A DNA stretch of 64,000 nt from Litoribaculum gwangyangense (lineage in GTDB: Bacteria; Bacteroidota; Bacteroidia; Flavobacteriales; Flavobacteriaceae), in contig NZ_BAABJW010000003.1 of NCBI RefSeq assembly GCF_039543505.1, positions 62,001 through 126,000 on the forward strand, given 5' to 3'. The position numbers and the translations under genes were made by a program. The stretch's first letter is position 1. Each line of letters begins with the position of its first letter. Positions 1-8,923 of this stretch are shown here, piece after piece. The notes under the pieces are model-generated. The model searched no databases and was not told the origin of the DNA. It saw only the letters and a list, made by a program, of their open reading frames with translations.

Positions 1-857
1 GTTCCCAGTTACTTACGAATCCTGTTTTTGATTATCACAACATGTCTGGCTCTGCTGGAATTTCCTTTAAAACAGATGACCATAACTCTTTCATCTTTAA
101 TTATGGATTATCTAATAGAGCACCAAATCCTTCTGAATTATTTAGTGATGGGTTACATCATTCTGCAGCAAGAATTGAATTGGGTAATTTACGTATTCAA
201 AAAGAAACGTCGAATAGAGTTTCTGGAACGCATCAATACAAAAAAGGACCTTTTTCAATAAATCTTGAAGCCTTTTACAATCATATCAACAACTATATTT
301 TAATTGAACCAATAGGCACCGAACAAACCATTCGGGGTGCTTTTCCGGTATGGATTAATAAGCAAACCAATGCAGCCTTGTTTGGAATAGATATCACAGC
401 CAATTATAAAATTAATGAGCAATGGTCATTTAATAACAAATCATCCTTTATAAAAGGTAGAGATATCAGCAGAGAACAAGCTTTAATCGATATCCCATCA
501 TTCAAAACAGTTAATATTTTAGGATATGCAAATAAAAAATGGTTAAACTTTAATTCGGAATTGCAAAGCGAATTGGTATTAAGACAAAACGATTTTCCAA
601 ACAACAACTTTGAAGTGTTTATACCAAGAACGCAAGAAATGGTATTAGTGGATGTGAGTTCACCGCCACCAGCGTATCATCTTTTACATTTTCAAAGTGA
701 TATTACCATTGATTTATCAAACAAAACAAACCTAAATATAGGTTTAAACATAACTAATATTTTAAATGTTTCTTACAGAGAATATCTAAACAGACTACGT
801 TATTTTGCCGATGACCTAGGAAGAAATTTGATGTTACAATTAAAATTAAATTATTAA
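1..857 (+). CDS. TonB-dependent receptor, C-terminal part (cut by window edge)
   Basis: Outer-membrane beta-barrel receptor that would import a ligand with energy from TonB. The frame is already open at base 3, so the plug domain and first strands lie outside the window. The visible ~284 residues are alternating amphipathic strands and turns, with a receptor-like YGLSNRAPNPSELF near the start of the fragment. The frame ends LMLQLKLNY, an aromatic-terminated last strand as used for outer-membrane assembly. A small lipoprotein gene starts 19 bases downstream and is probably co-transcribed, so the two may handle one ligand. The family is clear; the substrate cannot be read from this part. Confidence 0.88.
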   Translation, partial: SQLLTNPVFDYHNMSGSAGISFKTDDHNSFIFNYGLSNRAPNPSELFSDGLHHSAARIELGNLRIQKETSNRVSGTHQYKKGPFSINLEAFYNHINNYILIEPIGTEQTIRGAFPVWINKQTNAALFGIDITANYKINEQWSFNNKSSFIKGRDISREQALIDIPSFKTVNILGYANKKWLNFNSELQSELVLRQNDFPNNNFEVFIPRTQEMVLVDVSSPPPAYHLLHFQSDITIDLSNKTNLNIGLNITNILNVSYREYLNRLRYFADDLGRNLMLQLKLNY

Positions 858-876
858 CGTATTTAAAAAAATAACA

Positions 877-1443
877 ATGAAAACAATCAAAAAATTATCA
901 ATCTTATTTTTATCAACCCTTGTATTTTTAGGATGCTCCAACGATGACATTCCAATCCCTGTAAATGAAGAAGAGGTTATTACTACTTTAACAGCTGTTT
1001 TAACCCCTGTTGGAGGAGGCACAGCCGTAACTCTCCAAACCAGAGATTTAGATGGTGATGGTCCGAATGCACCTACCATAACAGTATCAGGTCCTTTGGC
1101 TGTTAATACAGTTTATAACGGAAACTTAACGCTGTTAAATGAAACAGAATCTCCAGCAGAACTTAAAAATACAGAAATTGAGGAGGAAAGTAATGAACAT
1201 CAATTTTTCTTTGAAGTCACAAATAATATAGGAAGTTTTGCCTATAGGGATACCGATGGAAATGGAAATCCGTTAGGATTGGAATTTACATTTACCACCA
1301 CAGCTAATACTGGCTCAGGCAATATGACCATTACTCTGCGACATGAACCAAATAAAACTGCTGCTGGTGTAGCTGAAGGTGATATTACAAATGCAGGGGG
1401 TGAAACTGATATTGAAGGGACTTTTTCTGTTACCGTTCAATAA
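877..1443 (+). CDS. Small exported lipoprotein, partner of the preceding TonB receptor
   Basis: A 188-residue protein with a lipoprotein signal: basic start, hydrophobic stretch and lipobox VFLGC, so Cys20 should carry the lipid and the protein should sit on the periplasmic or surface side of a membrane. The rest is Thr/Gly/Glu-rich and looks all-beta, with a repeated flavour such as TAVLTPVGGGTAVTLQ and an acidic DLDGDG turn. I do not recognise a catalytic motif. It sits 19 bases after a TonB-dependent receptor and ends at a strong terminator, so the likely role (inference) is capture of the ligand for that receptor. Similar proteins in this family of bacteria carry only vague annotations. 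Confidence 0.75.
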   Translation: MKTIKKLSILFLSTLVFLGCSNDDIPIPVNEEEVITTLTAVLTPVGGGTAVTLQTRDLDGDGPNAPTITVSGPLAVNTVYNGNLTLLNETESPAELKNTEIEEESNEHQFFFEVTNNIGSFAYRDTDGNGNPLGLEFTFTTTANTGSGNMTITLRHEPNKTAAGVAEGDITNAGGETDIEGTFSVTVQ

Positions 1444-1451
1444 TTTTTTTC

Positions 1452-1490
1452 AAATAATACCCTTTCATTAACTTGAAAGGGTATTATTTT
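1452..1490 (+). terminator. Rho-independent terminator after the receptor-lipoprotein pair
   Basis: Perfect 16-bp inverted repeat (1452-1467 and 1474-1489) with a 6-base loop, starting 8 bases after the lipoprotein stop and ending in T-rich sequence. It closes the receptor-lipoprotein unit. The following 180 bases up to guaB's stop hold nothing else I can identify. Confidence 0.85.
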
Positions 1491-1668
1491 ATGATATAAA
1501 AAATGAAGGGATATTATTCATAAAAATGAAATCAAACTGAAAAAAAAACGATCTCAATCATTTATATGATTTAAAATTAGATGAACCTTAAAGCATTTTG
1601 GTTTTCATGCAGTTATAAGAGAAAAAACTTCTAGACTATGAAATCCTTTTTTTAATCTAAATATACTT

Positions 1669-3141
1669 CTACCTTGAATAATTAGGCGATTCATTAGTAA
1701 TCGTAACATCATGAGGATGACTTTCGTTTATGCCACTGGCTGTAATTTTAACGAATTGCCCAATTTCCTTTAGATTAGCAATATCTTTGGCACCACAATA
1801 GCCCATTCCTGCACGTAAACCGCCAATGAATTGATGGATACTTTCGTATAAATCACCTTTATATGGCACACGACCTACAATGCCTTCAGGAACCAGTTTT
1901 TTAATATCGTCTTCAACATCTTGAAAATAACGATCTTTACTTCCTTCTTTCATAGCTTCCACAGATCCCATTCCACGATAAGATTTAAACTTTCGGCCTT
2001 CATAAATAATGGTTTCACCTGGAGATTCTTTAGTACCCGCTAACAATGAACCTAACATAACCGTATCTGCACCAGCGGCAATGGCCTTAGGTATATCACC
2101 TGTATAACGAATACCTCCATCGGCAATTACTGGAACACCAGAACCTTTAATGGCTGCAGCTACTTCTAAAACTGCAGAAAACTGAGGAAAACCAACACCC
2201 GCCACCACGCGTGTAGTACAAATAGAGCCAGGACCTATACCTACCTTAACCGCATCAGCACCTGCCTCAACTAAGTATTTAGCTGCAGCACCAGTAGCAA
2301 TATTACCCACCACAACTTCCAATTTTGGAAACTTTGCTTTTATATCTTTCAATACAGAAACTACACCCTTGGTATGTCCATGGGCGGTATCAATTACCAC
2401 GGCATCAACGCCCGCATTTACGAGTGCTTCGGCCCTATCAATGGCATCAGCAGTTACCCCAATGGCTGCCGCCACACGTAAACGCCCATAAGCATCTTTG
2501 TTAGCATTAGGCTTCAGTTTTAATTTGGTAATATCACGGAACGTAATTAATCCTGATAATTTATAGTTGTCATCAACAATCAGTAATTTTTCAATTTTAT
2601 GTTCTTGCAAAATACTTTCAGCATCTTGTAAAGAGGTTCCAACCGCTGCAGTGACTAAATTCTCACTGGTCATAACTTCTGTAATGGAACGTTTGTTATC
2701 ATGCTCAAAACGTAAATCTCGATTGGTTACAATCCCTTTCAAAGTACCTGTTTCATCAACAATGGGAATACCTCCAATACTATGCTCTGCCATGGCCCGT
2801 TTAGCATCTTTAACTTTAGCATCTAGAGACAAGATTACAGGGTCTATGATCATACCGCTCTCAGCACGCTTTACACGTCTCACTTTCAAGGCTTGTGCTT
2901 CAATCGTCATGTTTTTATGTAAGACCCCTATACCGCCTTCTTGAGCCATAGCTATAGCCATTTTACTTTCGGTAACGGTATCCATAGCTGCCGAAATAAT
3001 AGGCACATTGATGGTAATATTTCTTGTAAATTTCGTTTGAATATTGACTTCGCGAGGAAGAACCTCAGAAAATGCCGGAACTAGAAGAACATCGTCGTAG
3101 GTTAAACCCTCTCCTAGAATTTTATTTTGATGTGCGATCAT
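1669..3141 (-). CDS. guaB: Inosine-5'-monophosphate dehydrogenase
   Basis: Oxidises IMP to XMP with NAD+, the committed step of guanine nucleotide synthesis, in the cytoplasm. The 490 residues show the full family layout: the first part of the TIM barrel from about residue 10, an inserted tandem CBS pair at about 95-205 (regulatory nucleotide sensor), then the rest of the barrel with the catalytic loop GPGSICTTRVV, whose Cys308 forms the covalent intermediate. The flap region with YRGMGSVEAM follows and the protein ends near TNESPNYSR. It is a single-gene unit with a -7 box and a hairpin just upstream of the start. Length and motifs are normal; the call is secure. Confidence 0.98.
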   Translation of the reverse strand: MIAHQNKILGEGLTYDDVLLVPAFSEVLPREVNIQTKFTRNITINVPIISAAMDTVTESKMAIAMAQEGGIGVLHKNMTIEAQALKVRRVKRAESGMIIDPVILSLDAKVKDAKRAMAEHSIGGIPIVDETGTLKGIVTNRDLRFEHDNKRSITEVMTSENLVTAAVGTSLQDAESILQEHKIEKLLIVDDNYKLSGLITFRDITKLKLKPNANKDAYGRLRVAAAIGVTADAIDRAEALVNAGVDAVVIDTAHGHTKGVVSVLKDIKAKFPKLEVVVGNIATGAAAKYLVEAGADAVKVGIGPGSICTTRVVAGVGFPQFSAVLEVAAAIKGSGVPVIADGGIRYTGDIPKAIAAGADTVMLGSLLAGTKESPGETIIYEGRKFKSYRGMGSVEAMKEGSKDRYFQDVEDDIKKLVPEGIVGRVPYKGDLYESIHQFIGGLRAGMGYCGAKDIANLKEIGQFVKITASGINESHPHDVTITNESPNYSR

Positions 3142-3144
3142 GAT

Positions 3145-3175
3145 GCAATTACAGTTATAATTGCGTGCAAATATA
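3145..3175 (-). promoter_or_regulatory. guaB -7 box and 5' inverted repeat
   Basis: On the minus strand TATATTTG (3168-3175) fits the Bacteroidota -7 consensus TAnnTTTG; no upstream TTG is seen at normal spacing. Between it and the guaB ATG is a 7-bp inverted repeat (3145-3151 with 3158-3164, 6-base loop) that would overlap the transcription start or the leader. It could be an operator or a leader hairpin. Confidence 0.4.
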
Positions 3176-3367
3176 CAACTAAAATCTAAGTTTTAGTGCT
3201 ATTATTTAGAACATATATGAGATACCCTAATTATATGATTTGAAAATTCAACATCTGAGGAGGTCACAAAATTTTTAAACTAGATTATTTGTTAAAAAAA
3301 ATATTGTTTCGAAAATGTTGAATATCAATTTATTGTAAATTTTATTTTTATTTATTCTAAATAAACT

Positions 3368-3398
3368 TTGTAAAAAGTAAAATTCATCCCTAAATTTG
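3368..3398 (+). promoter_or_regulatory. Bacteroidota-type promoter for the FecA-like receptor
   Basis: TTG at 3368-3370, 20 bases, then TAAATTTG at 3391-3398: a full match to the -33/-7 consensus of Bacteroidota housekeeping sigma. The predicted transcription start near 3405 gives a leader of about 30 bases. The rest of the 296-base gap upstream is AT-rich with no gene. Confidence 0.65.
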
Positions 3399-3437
3399 CA
3401 CCCGTAAAATTAACTATTTTTAATCAGTCTAAATAAA

Positions 3438-5663
3438 ATGAAAACCAGAATCTCCTTATTTTTCCTACTGATATTAGGAATTTCTAATGCCCAAGAAACA
3501 AAAAAAGAAACTAAAAACGATTCCATTACAAAACTTGACCAGGTTTTAATAAATGCACAAGTCATATTTGGGAGTAAATATGAAGCAAAAAATAGAACTG
3601 GGTCTTCTTACTACATTTCACCTAAAGAATTAGAGAAATTCAATTATACAGATATCAACAGGGTTTTAAGAACTGTTCCTGGTGTTAACATCTATGAAGA
3701 AGATGGTTTTGGACTACGTCCAAATATAAGTTTAAGAGGTACTTCACCTGAACGTAGTGCTAAAATATCCATCATGGAAGATGGCGTACTAATCGCGCCC
3801 GCACCTTATAGTTCTCCTGCTGCCTATTATTTCCCATCCATAGCTAGAATGCAAGCCGTTGAGGTTTTAAAAGGTAGTAGTCAAATACAGTATGGTCCGT
3901 TTACCACAGGTGGTGCCATAAACTTAGTTAGTACCCAGATACCGGATTCATTCAAAGGTGCCCTTAGAAGCAGCTATGGTAGCTTCAATACAGGGCAAAC
4001 ACATATTAAAATTGGAGATAGCAAAGAAACTTTTGGATATCTTGTAGAGTATTTAAATATGAATTCTGATGGTTTTAAAAATTTAGCAGATGGTAGCAAT
4101 ACAGGTTTTGATAAAAATGATTTTGTAGCTAAATTTAGAATTAACTCTAGTGCAAATGCGGCAATCAAACAAGCGTTATCGCTCAAATTTCAATATTCTG
4201 ATGAAGTTTCTAACGAAACTTATTTAGGTCTTACCCAAAATGATTTTGAAGCCAATCCTTTCAACAGGTATGCCAGTTCCCAGGAAGATAAAATGACCAA
4301 TGATCACATTCAATTTATGGCAACCCACAAATTGGAATTCAACAGTCAATTTCAAATTACAACGAACGCCTATTATAATGGTTTTTCTAGAAATTGGTAT
4401 AAATTAAATGACATTGTTTTCAACGGTAATAAAGTAGGTATTGCCTCCATAGTTGACACTCCTGATAATTATTTAGATTACATGAGTATTGTTAACGGCT
4501 CCACTAATTCTGGTAATGATGCCCTTTTAGTGAAAGCAAACAACCGAGATTACGTTTCAAAAGGTATCCAAACTAAATTTGATTATCATTGGTCTGGAAC
4601 TAATATTTTTCATGATATAGAAATAGGATTACGTTATCATTATGATGAAGAGGATCGCTATCAGTGGGTTGATGGATACAACATAATTGATGGTGTGATG
4701 AACTTAACATCCAATGGAACGAGAGGTGGTGATGCCAATAGAATAAGTAGTGCAAAGGCTTTTGCAGGTTCTTTTTTATATAAATTAACATACAACAATT
4801 TAACCGTTACCCCCGGAATTCGTTATGAAAACATTACGCTTTCTAGAGATAATTTTGGAACTAACGATCCAAGTAGAAGTGGAAATAATCTTTCGTCCAG
4901 AGAAAATAGTGTAGATATTTTTATCCCTGGAATAGGCTTTAATTACAAATTAAATTCAAATACATCTATTTATGGTGGAGTTCATAAAGGTTTTTCTCCT
5001 CCAGGAAATGAGCCAGGTCAAAAAGCAGAAGAGAGCATCAATTATGAACTAGGTTCCAGGTTTAACTTAAAAGGGCTTAGAGGTGAGTTCGTAGCATTTT
5101 ACAATGATTACAGCAATCTGTTAGGAAGTGATTTAGCAGCTACAGGCGGCACTGGATCTTTAGATCAATTTAATGCAGGAGAAGTATCTGTAAAAGGTAT
5201 TGAGCTGCTTTTAAATTATGATCTGCTTGAAAATAACAGTAAATTTTCATTACCTATAACCTTTGGTTACACCTTTACGGATACTGAATTTTTAAACAAC
5301 TTTGGAAGTAGCGATGATTTGTGGGGTGAGGTAACTGCTGGTGATGAATTACCATATATTGCAAAACATCAGTTCAATACATCCATTTCATTAGAACATT
5401 CTAAATTTGAACTAAACCTGAATGGGAGGTATAACGGGGCTTTTAGAACCCTAGCTGGAACGGAAACCATAACCGATTTAAATGGAGTAACATCTAACTT
5501 TATTATAGATTTCGCTGGAAAATACCATGTAAATAAAAATTTTAGTCTTACAGGAAATGTCATCAATCTTTTAGATGAAACTTATGCTGTATCAAGAGTT
5601 CCTGCAGGACTGAGACCTGGCCATCCATTTGGTGCCTATGCAGGTTTAGAGTTAAGATTTTAG
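3438..5663 (+). CDS. TonB-dependent receptor, FecA-like
   Basis: A complete 741-residue outer-membrane receptor. A signal peptide (about residues 1-18, cleaved after SNA) precedes a short N-terminal tail, a plug domain at about 50-165 and a 22-strand barrel to the C-terminal LELRF. The plug has RTVPGVNIYEEDGFGLRP, a LRGTSPERS motif and an EDGVLIAPAPYSSPAAYYFP loop, all close to the ferric dicitrate receptor FecA, so iron or another metal-chelate uptake is the best guess. No FecA-type N-terminal signalling domain and no fecIR-like sigma pair adjoin, so it should not self-regulate in the E. coli way. It is transcribed alone from a good promoter and ends at a strong terminator. The exact ligand is not proven. 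Confidence 0.9.
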   Translation: MKTRISLFFLLILGISNAQETKKETKNDSITKLDQVLINAQVIFGSKYEAKNRTGSSYYISPKELEKFNYTDINRVLRTVPGVNIYEEDGFGLRPNISLRGTSPERSAKISIMEDGVLIAPAPYSSPAAYYFPSIARMQAVEVLKGSSQIQYGPFTTGGAINLVSTQIPDSFKGALRSSYGSFNTGQTHIKIGDSKETFGYLVEYLNMNSDGFKNLADGSNTGFDKNDFVAKFRINSSANAAIKQALSLKFQYSDEVSNETYLGLTQNDFEANPFNRYASSQEDKMTNDHIQFMATHKLEFNSQFQITTNAYYNGFSRNWYKLNDIVFNGNKVGIASIVDTPDNYLDYMSIVNGSTNSGNDALLVKANNRDYVSKGIQTKFDYHWSGTNIFHDIEIGLRYHYDEEDRYQWVDGYNIIDGVMNLTSNGTRGGDANRISSAKAFAGSFLYKLTYNNLTVTPGIRYENITLSRDNFGTNDPSRSGNNLSSRENSVDIFIPGIGFNYKLNSNTSIYGGVHKGFSPPGNEPGQKAEESINYELGSRFNLKGLRGEFVAFYNDYSNLLGSDLAATGGTGSLDQFNAGEVSVKGIELLLNYDLLENNSKFSLPITFGYTFTDTEFLNNFGSSDDLWGEVTAGDELPYIAKHQFNTSISLEHSKFELNLNGRYNGAFRTLAGTETITDLNGVTSNFIIDFAGKYHVNKNFSLTGNVINLLDETYAVSRVPAGLRPGHPFGAYAGLELRF

Positions 5664-5681
5664 GAATATTTAAACCCTTAA

Positions 5682-5718
5682 AATAAAGAGTCACTAATTA
5701 AAATGGTGACTCTTTATT
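5682..5718. terminator. Bidirectional terminator between receptor and mvaB
   Basis: Perfect 13-bp inverted repeat (5682-5694 and 5706-5718, 11-base loop) between two convergent genes, A-rich on the left and T-rich on the right, so it can serve both strands. Confidence 0.75.
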
Positions 5719-5719
5719 A

Positions 5720-6583
5720 TTAATGATATTTATTAAAAATCTTGGAAGCCTCATTATGGGCACTTTCAAAACTTAAGGCATTCAAATTATTTTTGCCCTT
5801 AGAAGTAAAGTATGAAAGTAACTTTTCTGTTGGCATATTGCCTGTGAGTTCATCTTTTGCCATAGGGCAACCACCAAAACCTTGAATGGCACCATCAAAG
5901 CGATTACAACCCGCTTTGTAGGCTGCATCTACTTTTTCGAACCAAGTACTTGGTGTAGTGTGCAAATGAGCACCAAATTCAATCTTTGGATATTTAGGAA
6001 TTAAATTTGAAAACAAGTAATCTATGTTTTGTGGGTTCGATGTACCAACTGTATCACTTAAAGACAATATTTTAACCCCCATACTAGCCAATTTTTCAGT
6101 CCACTCACCTACTATATCAACATTCCATGGGTCTCCATAAGGATTTCCAAATCCCATAGAAATATAAACCACCACTTCCTTATTTGATGTATTGGCTATT
6201 TCCAAAATCTCAGAAAGTGTATCAACAGATTGGGCAATAGTTTTGTGTGTATTACGCATTTGGAAGTTCTCCGATATGGAAAACGGATATCCCAAATAGT
6301 TGATTTCTCCATATTGGGATGCATCCTCAGCACCTCGCACATTGGCAATTATGGCTAAGAGCTTACTAGATGTTTTGGTTAAATCTAGTCTTGATAATAC
6401 CTCAGCAGTATCCACCATTTGTGGTATCGCCTTCGGAGATACAAAGCTCCCAAAATCTATGGTATCAAATCCTACTCGCAATAGCGATTGAATGTATTGA
6501 ACCTTTTGCTCTGTTGGGATAAACTGTTTAATTCCCTGCATGGCATCGCGCGGACATTCGATAATTTTTATATCTTCAGACAT
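5720..6583 (-). CDS. mvaB: Hydroxymethylglutaryl-CoA lyase
   Basis: Cleaves 3-hydroxy-3-methylglutaryl-CoA to acetyl-CoA and acetoacetate, the last step of leucine breakdown. The 287 residues form a DRE-TIM-type barrel: the start has IIECPRDAMQG where the metal-binding Asp usually lies, FGAHLHTT in the sixth strand gives the HxH metal ligands, and GFGGCPMA is the family's catalytic cysteine signature. Length is normal. It is convergent with the FecA-like receptor and shares its terminator. No other leucine-degradation genes adjoin. Homocitrate and isopropylmalate synthases share the fold, but the GGCP motif favours the lyase. Confidence 0.9.
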   Translation of the reverse strand: MSEDIKIIECPRDAMQGIKQFIPTEQKVQYIQSLLRVGFDTIDFGSFVSPKAIPQMVDTAEVLSRLDLTKTSSKLLAIIANVRGAEDASQYGEINYLGYPFSISENFQMRNTHKTIAQSVDTLSEILEIANTSNKEVVVYISMGFGNPYGDPWNVDIVGEWTEKLASMGVKILSLSDTVGTSNPQNIDYLFSNLIPKYPKIEFGAHLHTTPSTWFEKVDAAYKAGCNRFDGAIQGFGGCPMAKDELTGNMPTEKLLSYFTSKGKNNLNALSFESAHNEASKIFNKYH

Positions 6584-6713
6584 GAATAAAAATTAGGACG
6601 ATAAAAATACCACTAATTTAATTAAGCTGATAATACTCGATGGAAGTTTTAACATTTAACCTGTAAGGATTTGTTAACTAATGCGGCAGAATACTTGTAC
6701 TTAATAATTTAAC

Positions 6714-7649
6714 ATGAAAAAAATTATTTTATCAATTACTATAAGCTTGTTTTTCTGCGCGATTTCATTTTCCCAAAGTTCTGCAAATTATGATATTTCC
6801 TTAACTACCATTTGGAATCCTACAGACCATACATCTGTTCCAAATGGTGCTCACTGGTCTCCTTTAGCTGGGGCAACTCATAAAAATATTAACGATATAT
6901 TGGAATTTGGAGTTATAGCTCCTATCTCCAATGGCATTAAAAATATTGCTGAAACTGGAAATACCTCAAACTTTATGAATGAAATAAATTCTGCCATCAA
7001 TGCGGGTAAGGCCAATCAGTATTTACAACAAGATTTTTCTCCTTTTGCTGGAAACAATAGTAATGCCTCCATCAATAGTGTAACTGTGAGCGAAGATTTT
7101 CCTCTTATAACATTAGTCTCTATGGTGGCTCCAAGTCCTGATTGGTTTATCGCCATAAACAGTTTAAACTTAAGATCGGGGAATGATTTGGTTAATAATG
7201 GCTGGAAAGATACTTTCACACTAGATGTTTACGCCTATGATGCTGGAACGGATAGTGGTGTAGACTATAATTCTCCAAATTCTGTAACGAATCCGAGAGA
7301 AGCTATAACCATGATTTCAGGTTTCCCAGTAAATGGGAATAAAATGGCTACCATTACTTTTACTTTGAATTCTTCAACTTTAAACAATAATAATATTGAA
7401 ACTATTGAAAACGTTAAAATTTATCCTAACCCAACAAATGGTCATGTTACCATTTATAATCTTTTAAATATTGAATTAAGTAGTATTGAAGTTTATACAA
7501 TTTTAGGAAAAAGGGTAAAAGAAATTAATGTCAAAAGCAAATTATCTTTCATAGAAATGGATTTAATCGACTTAAATAAAGGGGTTTATTTACTAAATTT
7601 AAAAGTTAATAAGGAGAGAAAGAAAATTGAGAAAATAGTAATTTATTAA
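6714..7649 (+). CDS. Secreted spondin-domain protein with T9SS sorting domain
   Basis: An exported 311-residue protein: signal peptide (about 1-20, cleaved after SFS), a spondin N-terminal domain at about 25-220, then a type IX secretion C-terminal domain at about 225-311. The spondin part shows HWSPLAGATH, SMVAPSPDW and YDAGTDSGVDY, the family's conserved blocks. The tail has VKIYPNPTNGHV and KGVYLLNLKV, the usual T9SS type A signature, so the product should be released or anchored on the cell surface. In animals this domain is found in extracellular-matrix proteins; its bacterial role is unknown, perhaps adhesion. The next gene is also a T9SS cargo. Confidence 0.88.
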   Translation: MKKIILSITISLFFCAISFSQSSANYDISLTTIWNPTDHTSVPNGAHWSPLAGATHKNINDILEFGVIAPISNGIKNIAETGNTSNFMNEINSAINAGKANQYLQQDFSPFAGNNSNASINSVTVSEDFPLITLVSMVAPSPDWFIAINSLNLRSGNDLVNNGWKDTFTLDVYAYDAGTDSGVDYNSPNSVTNPREAITMISGFPVNGNKMATITFTLNSSTLNNNNIETIENVKIYPNPTNGHVTIYNLLNIELSSIEVYTILGKRVKEINVKSKLSFIEMDLIDLNKGVYLLNLKVNKERKKIEKIVIY

Positions 7650-7709
7650 TTCAAAAATTACATTTTTTCACATTAATCGATTTTTTTCAGCCTTTAACGT
7701 TTTTTTTCT

Positions 7710-7737
7710 TTGAGGAGAGCCTTTGCCATTACATTTG
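7710..7737 (+). promoter_or_regulatory. Promoter of the M43-type metalloprotease gene
   Basis: TTG at 7710-7712, 17 bases, then TACATTTG at 7730-7737, a full Bacteroidota consensus. The transcription start would fall at about 7743-7746, only a few bases before the usable TTG (7748) or GTG (7757) starts, so the message would be nearly leaderless. Confidence 0.55.
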
Positions 7738-7747
7738 TTAAAATGTT

Positions 7748-8923
7748 TTGTCCCAAGTGAAACTACTCGATTTCAACATCAAATTAATCCTCTTTTCGAT
7801 AATTTTATCGTTTAGTAGCAGTATCTTATCTCAAAACGAATCTCAAGTCTGTAGTACAACAACTTCTGAAAAGTTTATTGAATATTACAATAGCATTAAA
7901 AATCAATTATCTGTTTTTGAGCAAGATTTTAAATTGGCAAAATCCAATAAGACGAAAAACTCAAAAAAAGACTTGAACTACATTCCTATTAAAGCACACA
8001 TCATCAGGTCTGAGGACGGTTCAACTGGACTTACAGAAAAGAACCTGGAAGTTGCCATAGCAAATCTTAATGAAATCTATGCACAAGCTTTTATGAAATT
8101 CTTTTTATTTGAGGGCATCAACTACATTGATAATAACGAGCTTTCAAATTTTAGGAAGGGCAATGAGAAAAGTTTAATTACAGCTAATTACGTTCCTAAT
8201 ACAATCAATATATATTTCATTGATTCTATTGAAAACGCTTTAGGTGAGAGCATTTGTGGTTATGTAGAGCAAAAAGTTAACATCATTATCATGAAAAATA
8301 GTTGCTCTGTCAATGATTCTTCATTGGCTCATGAAATGGGACATTTCTTTTCTCTAATACATACGCATGGTGCTAGTAATACAAAATTAACAAGCGAATT
8401 TGTTGATGGAAGTAATTGCGATACCGATGGCGATGGTATTTGTGACACTCCAGCAGATCCTAAATTATCATATGATACTATAGATAATAATTGTAATTAT
8501 ATCGGAAATTTAACCGATGCTCATGGGGATGTTTACGAACCTGACACAAAAAACATAATGTCTTATTCCAGAAAATCTTGTAGAAGTAATTTTACTGAAC
8601 AACAATTTACTAGAATTTATGCGTACTACAAATCTATGGGAGATAAGCTAAGATCTGACTTCTCTGATGACTATTTTGCAATAGATAAATTAGCTAAAGT
8701 AAAAATTTATCCAAATCCGGTTTCAAATGGTAAAATTCACTTAAAATCTGTTGTACTTGAATCGGAGCCTGTTTATTATCAAATTGCCAATTTTCAAGGG
8801 CAAACACTGTCTAACGGCATCATCTCAAATGGTGAAATAAATGTTAATCATTTATCTTCTGGATCCTATCTTTTAATACTAAATGATTCAAATACTAAAG
8901 TTGTTAAGAAGTTTATAAAGTAG
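7748..8923 (+). CDS. Secreted M43-like metalloprotease with T9SS sorting domain
   Basis: An extracellular zinc endopeptidase of the pappalysin/cytophagalysin type. The order is signal peptide (about 1-28), propeptide-like region, catalytic domain with HEMGHFFSLIH (first His at residue 195; the usual Gly before the third His is Ser), a Cys-rich CDTDGDGICDTPADP block typical of M43, a Met-turn NIMSY, then a T9SS domain with VKIYPNPVSNGKI and SGSYLLIL. The start is unusual: TTG at 7748 or GTG at 7757, with no ATG in frame. An ATG at 7743 would be in frame if the T-run after it were one base longer. It may work with the spondin protein upstream. Its stop directly abuts the stop of pyrD. Confidence 0.85.
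   Translation: MSQVKLLDFNIKLILFSIILSFSSSILSQNESQVCSTTTSEKFIEYYNSIKNQLSVFEQDFKLAKSNKTKNSKKDLNYIPIKAHIIRSEDGSTGLTEKNLEVAIANLNEIYAQAFMKFFLFEGINYIDNNELSNFRKGNEKSLITANYVPNTINIYFIDSIENALGESICGYVEQKVNIIIMKNSCSVNDSSLAHEMGHFFSLIHTHGASNTKLTSEFVDGSNCDTDGDGICDTPADPKLSYDTIDNNCNYIGNLTDAHGDVYEPDTKNIMSYSRKSCRSNFTEQQFTRIYAYYKSMGDKLRSDFSDDYFAIDKLAKVKIYPNPVSNGKIHLKSVVLESEPVYYQIANFQGQTLSNGIISNGEINVNHLSSGSYLLILNDSNTKVVKKFIK

Noticed and set aside
3438..5663. SusC-type polysaccharide receptor
   Set aside because: There is no N-terminal carboxypeptidase-regulatory domain and no SusD gene beside it; the plug motifs match FecA.
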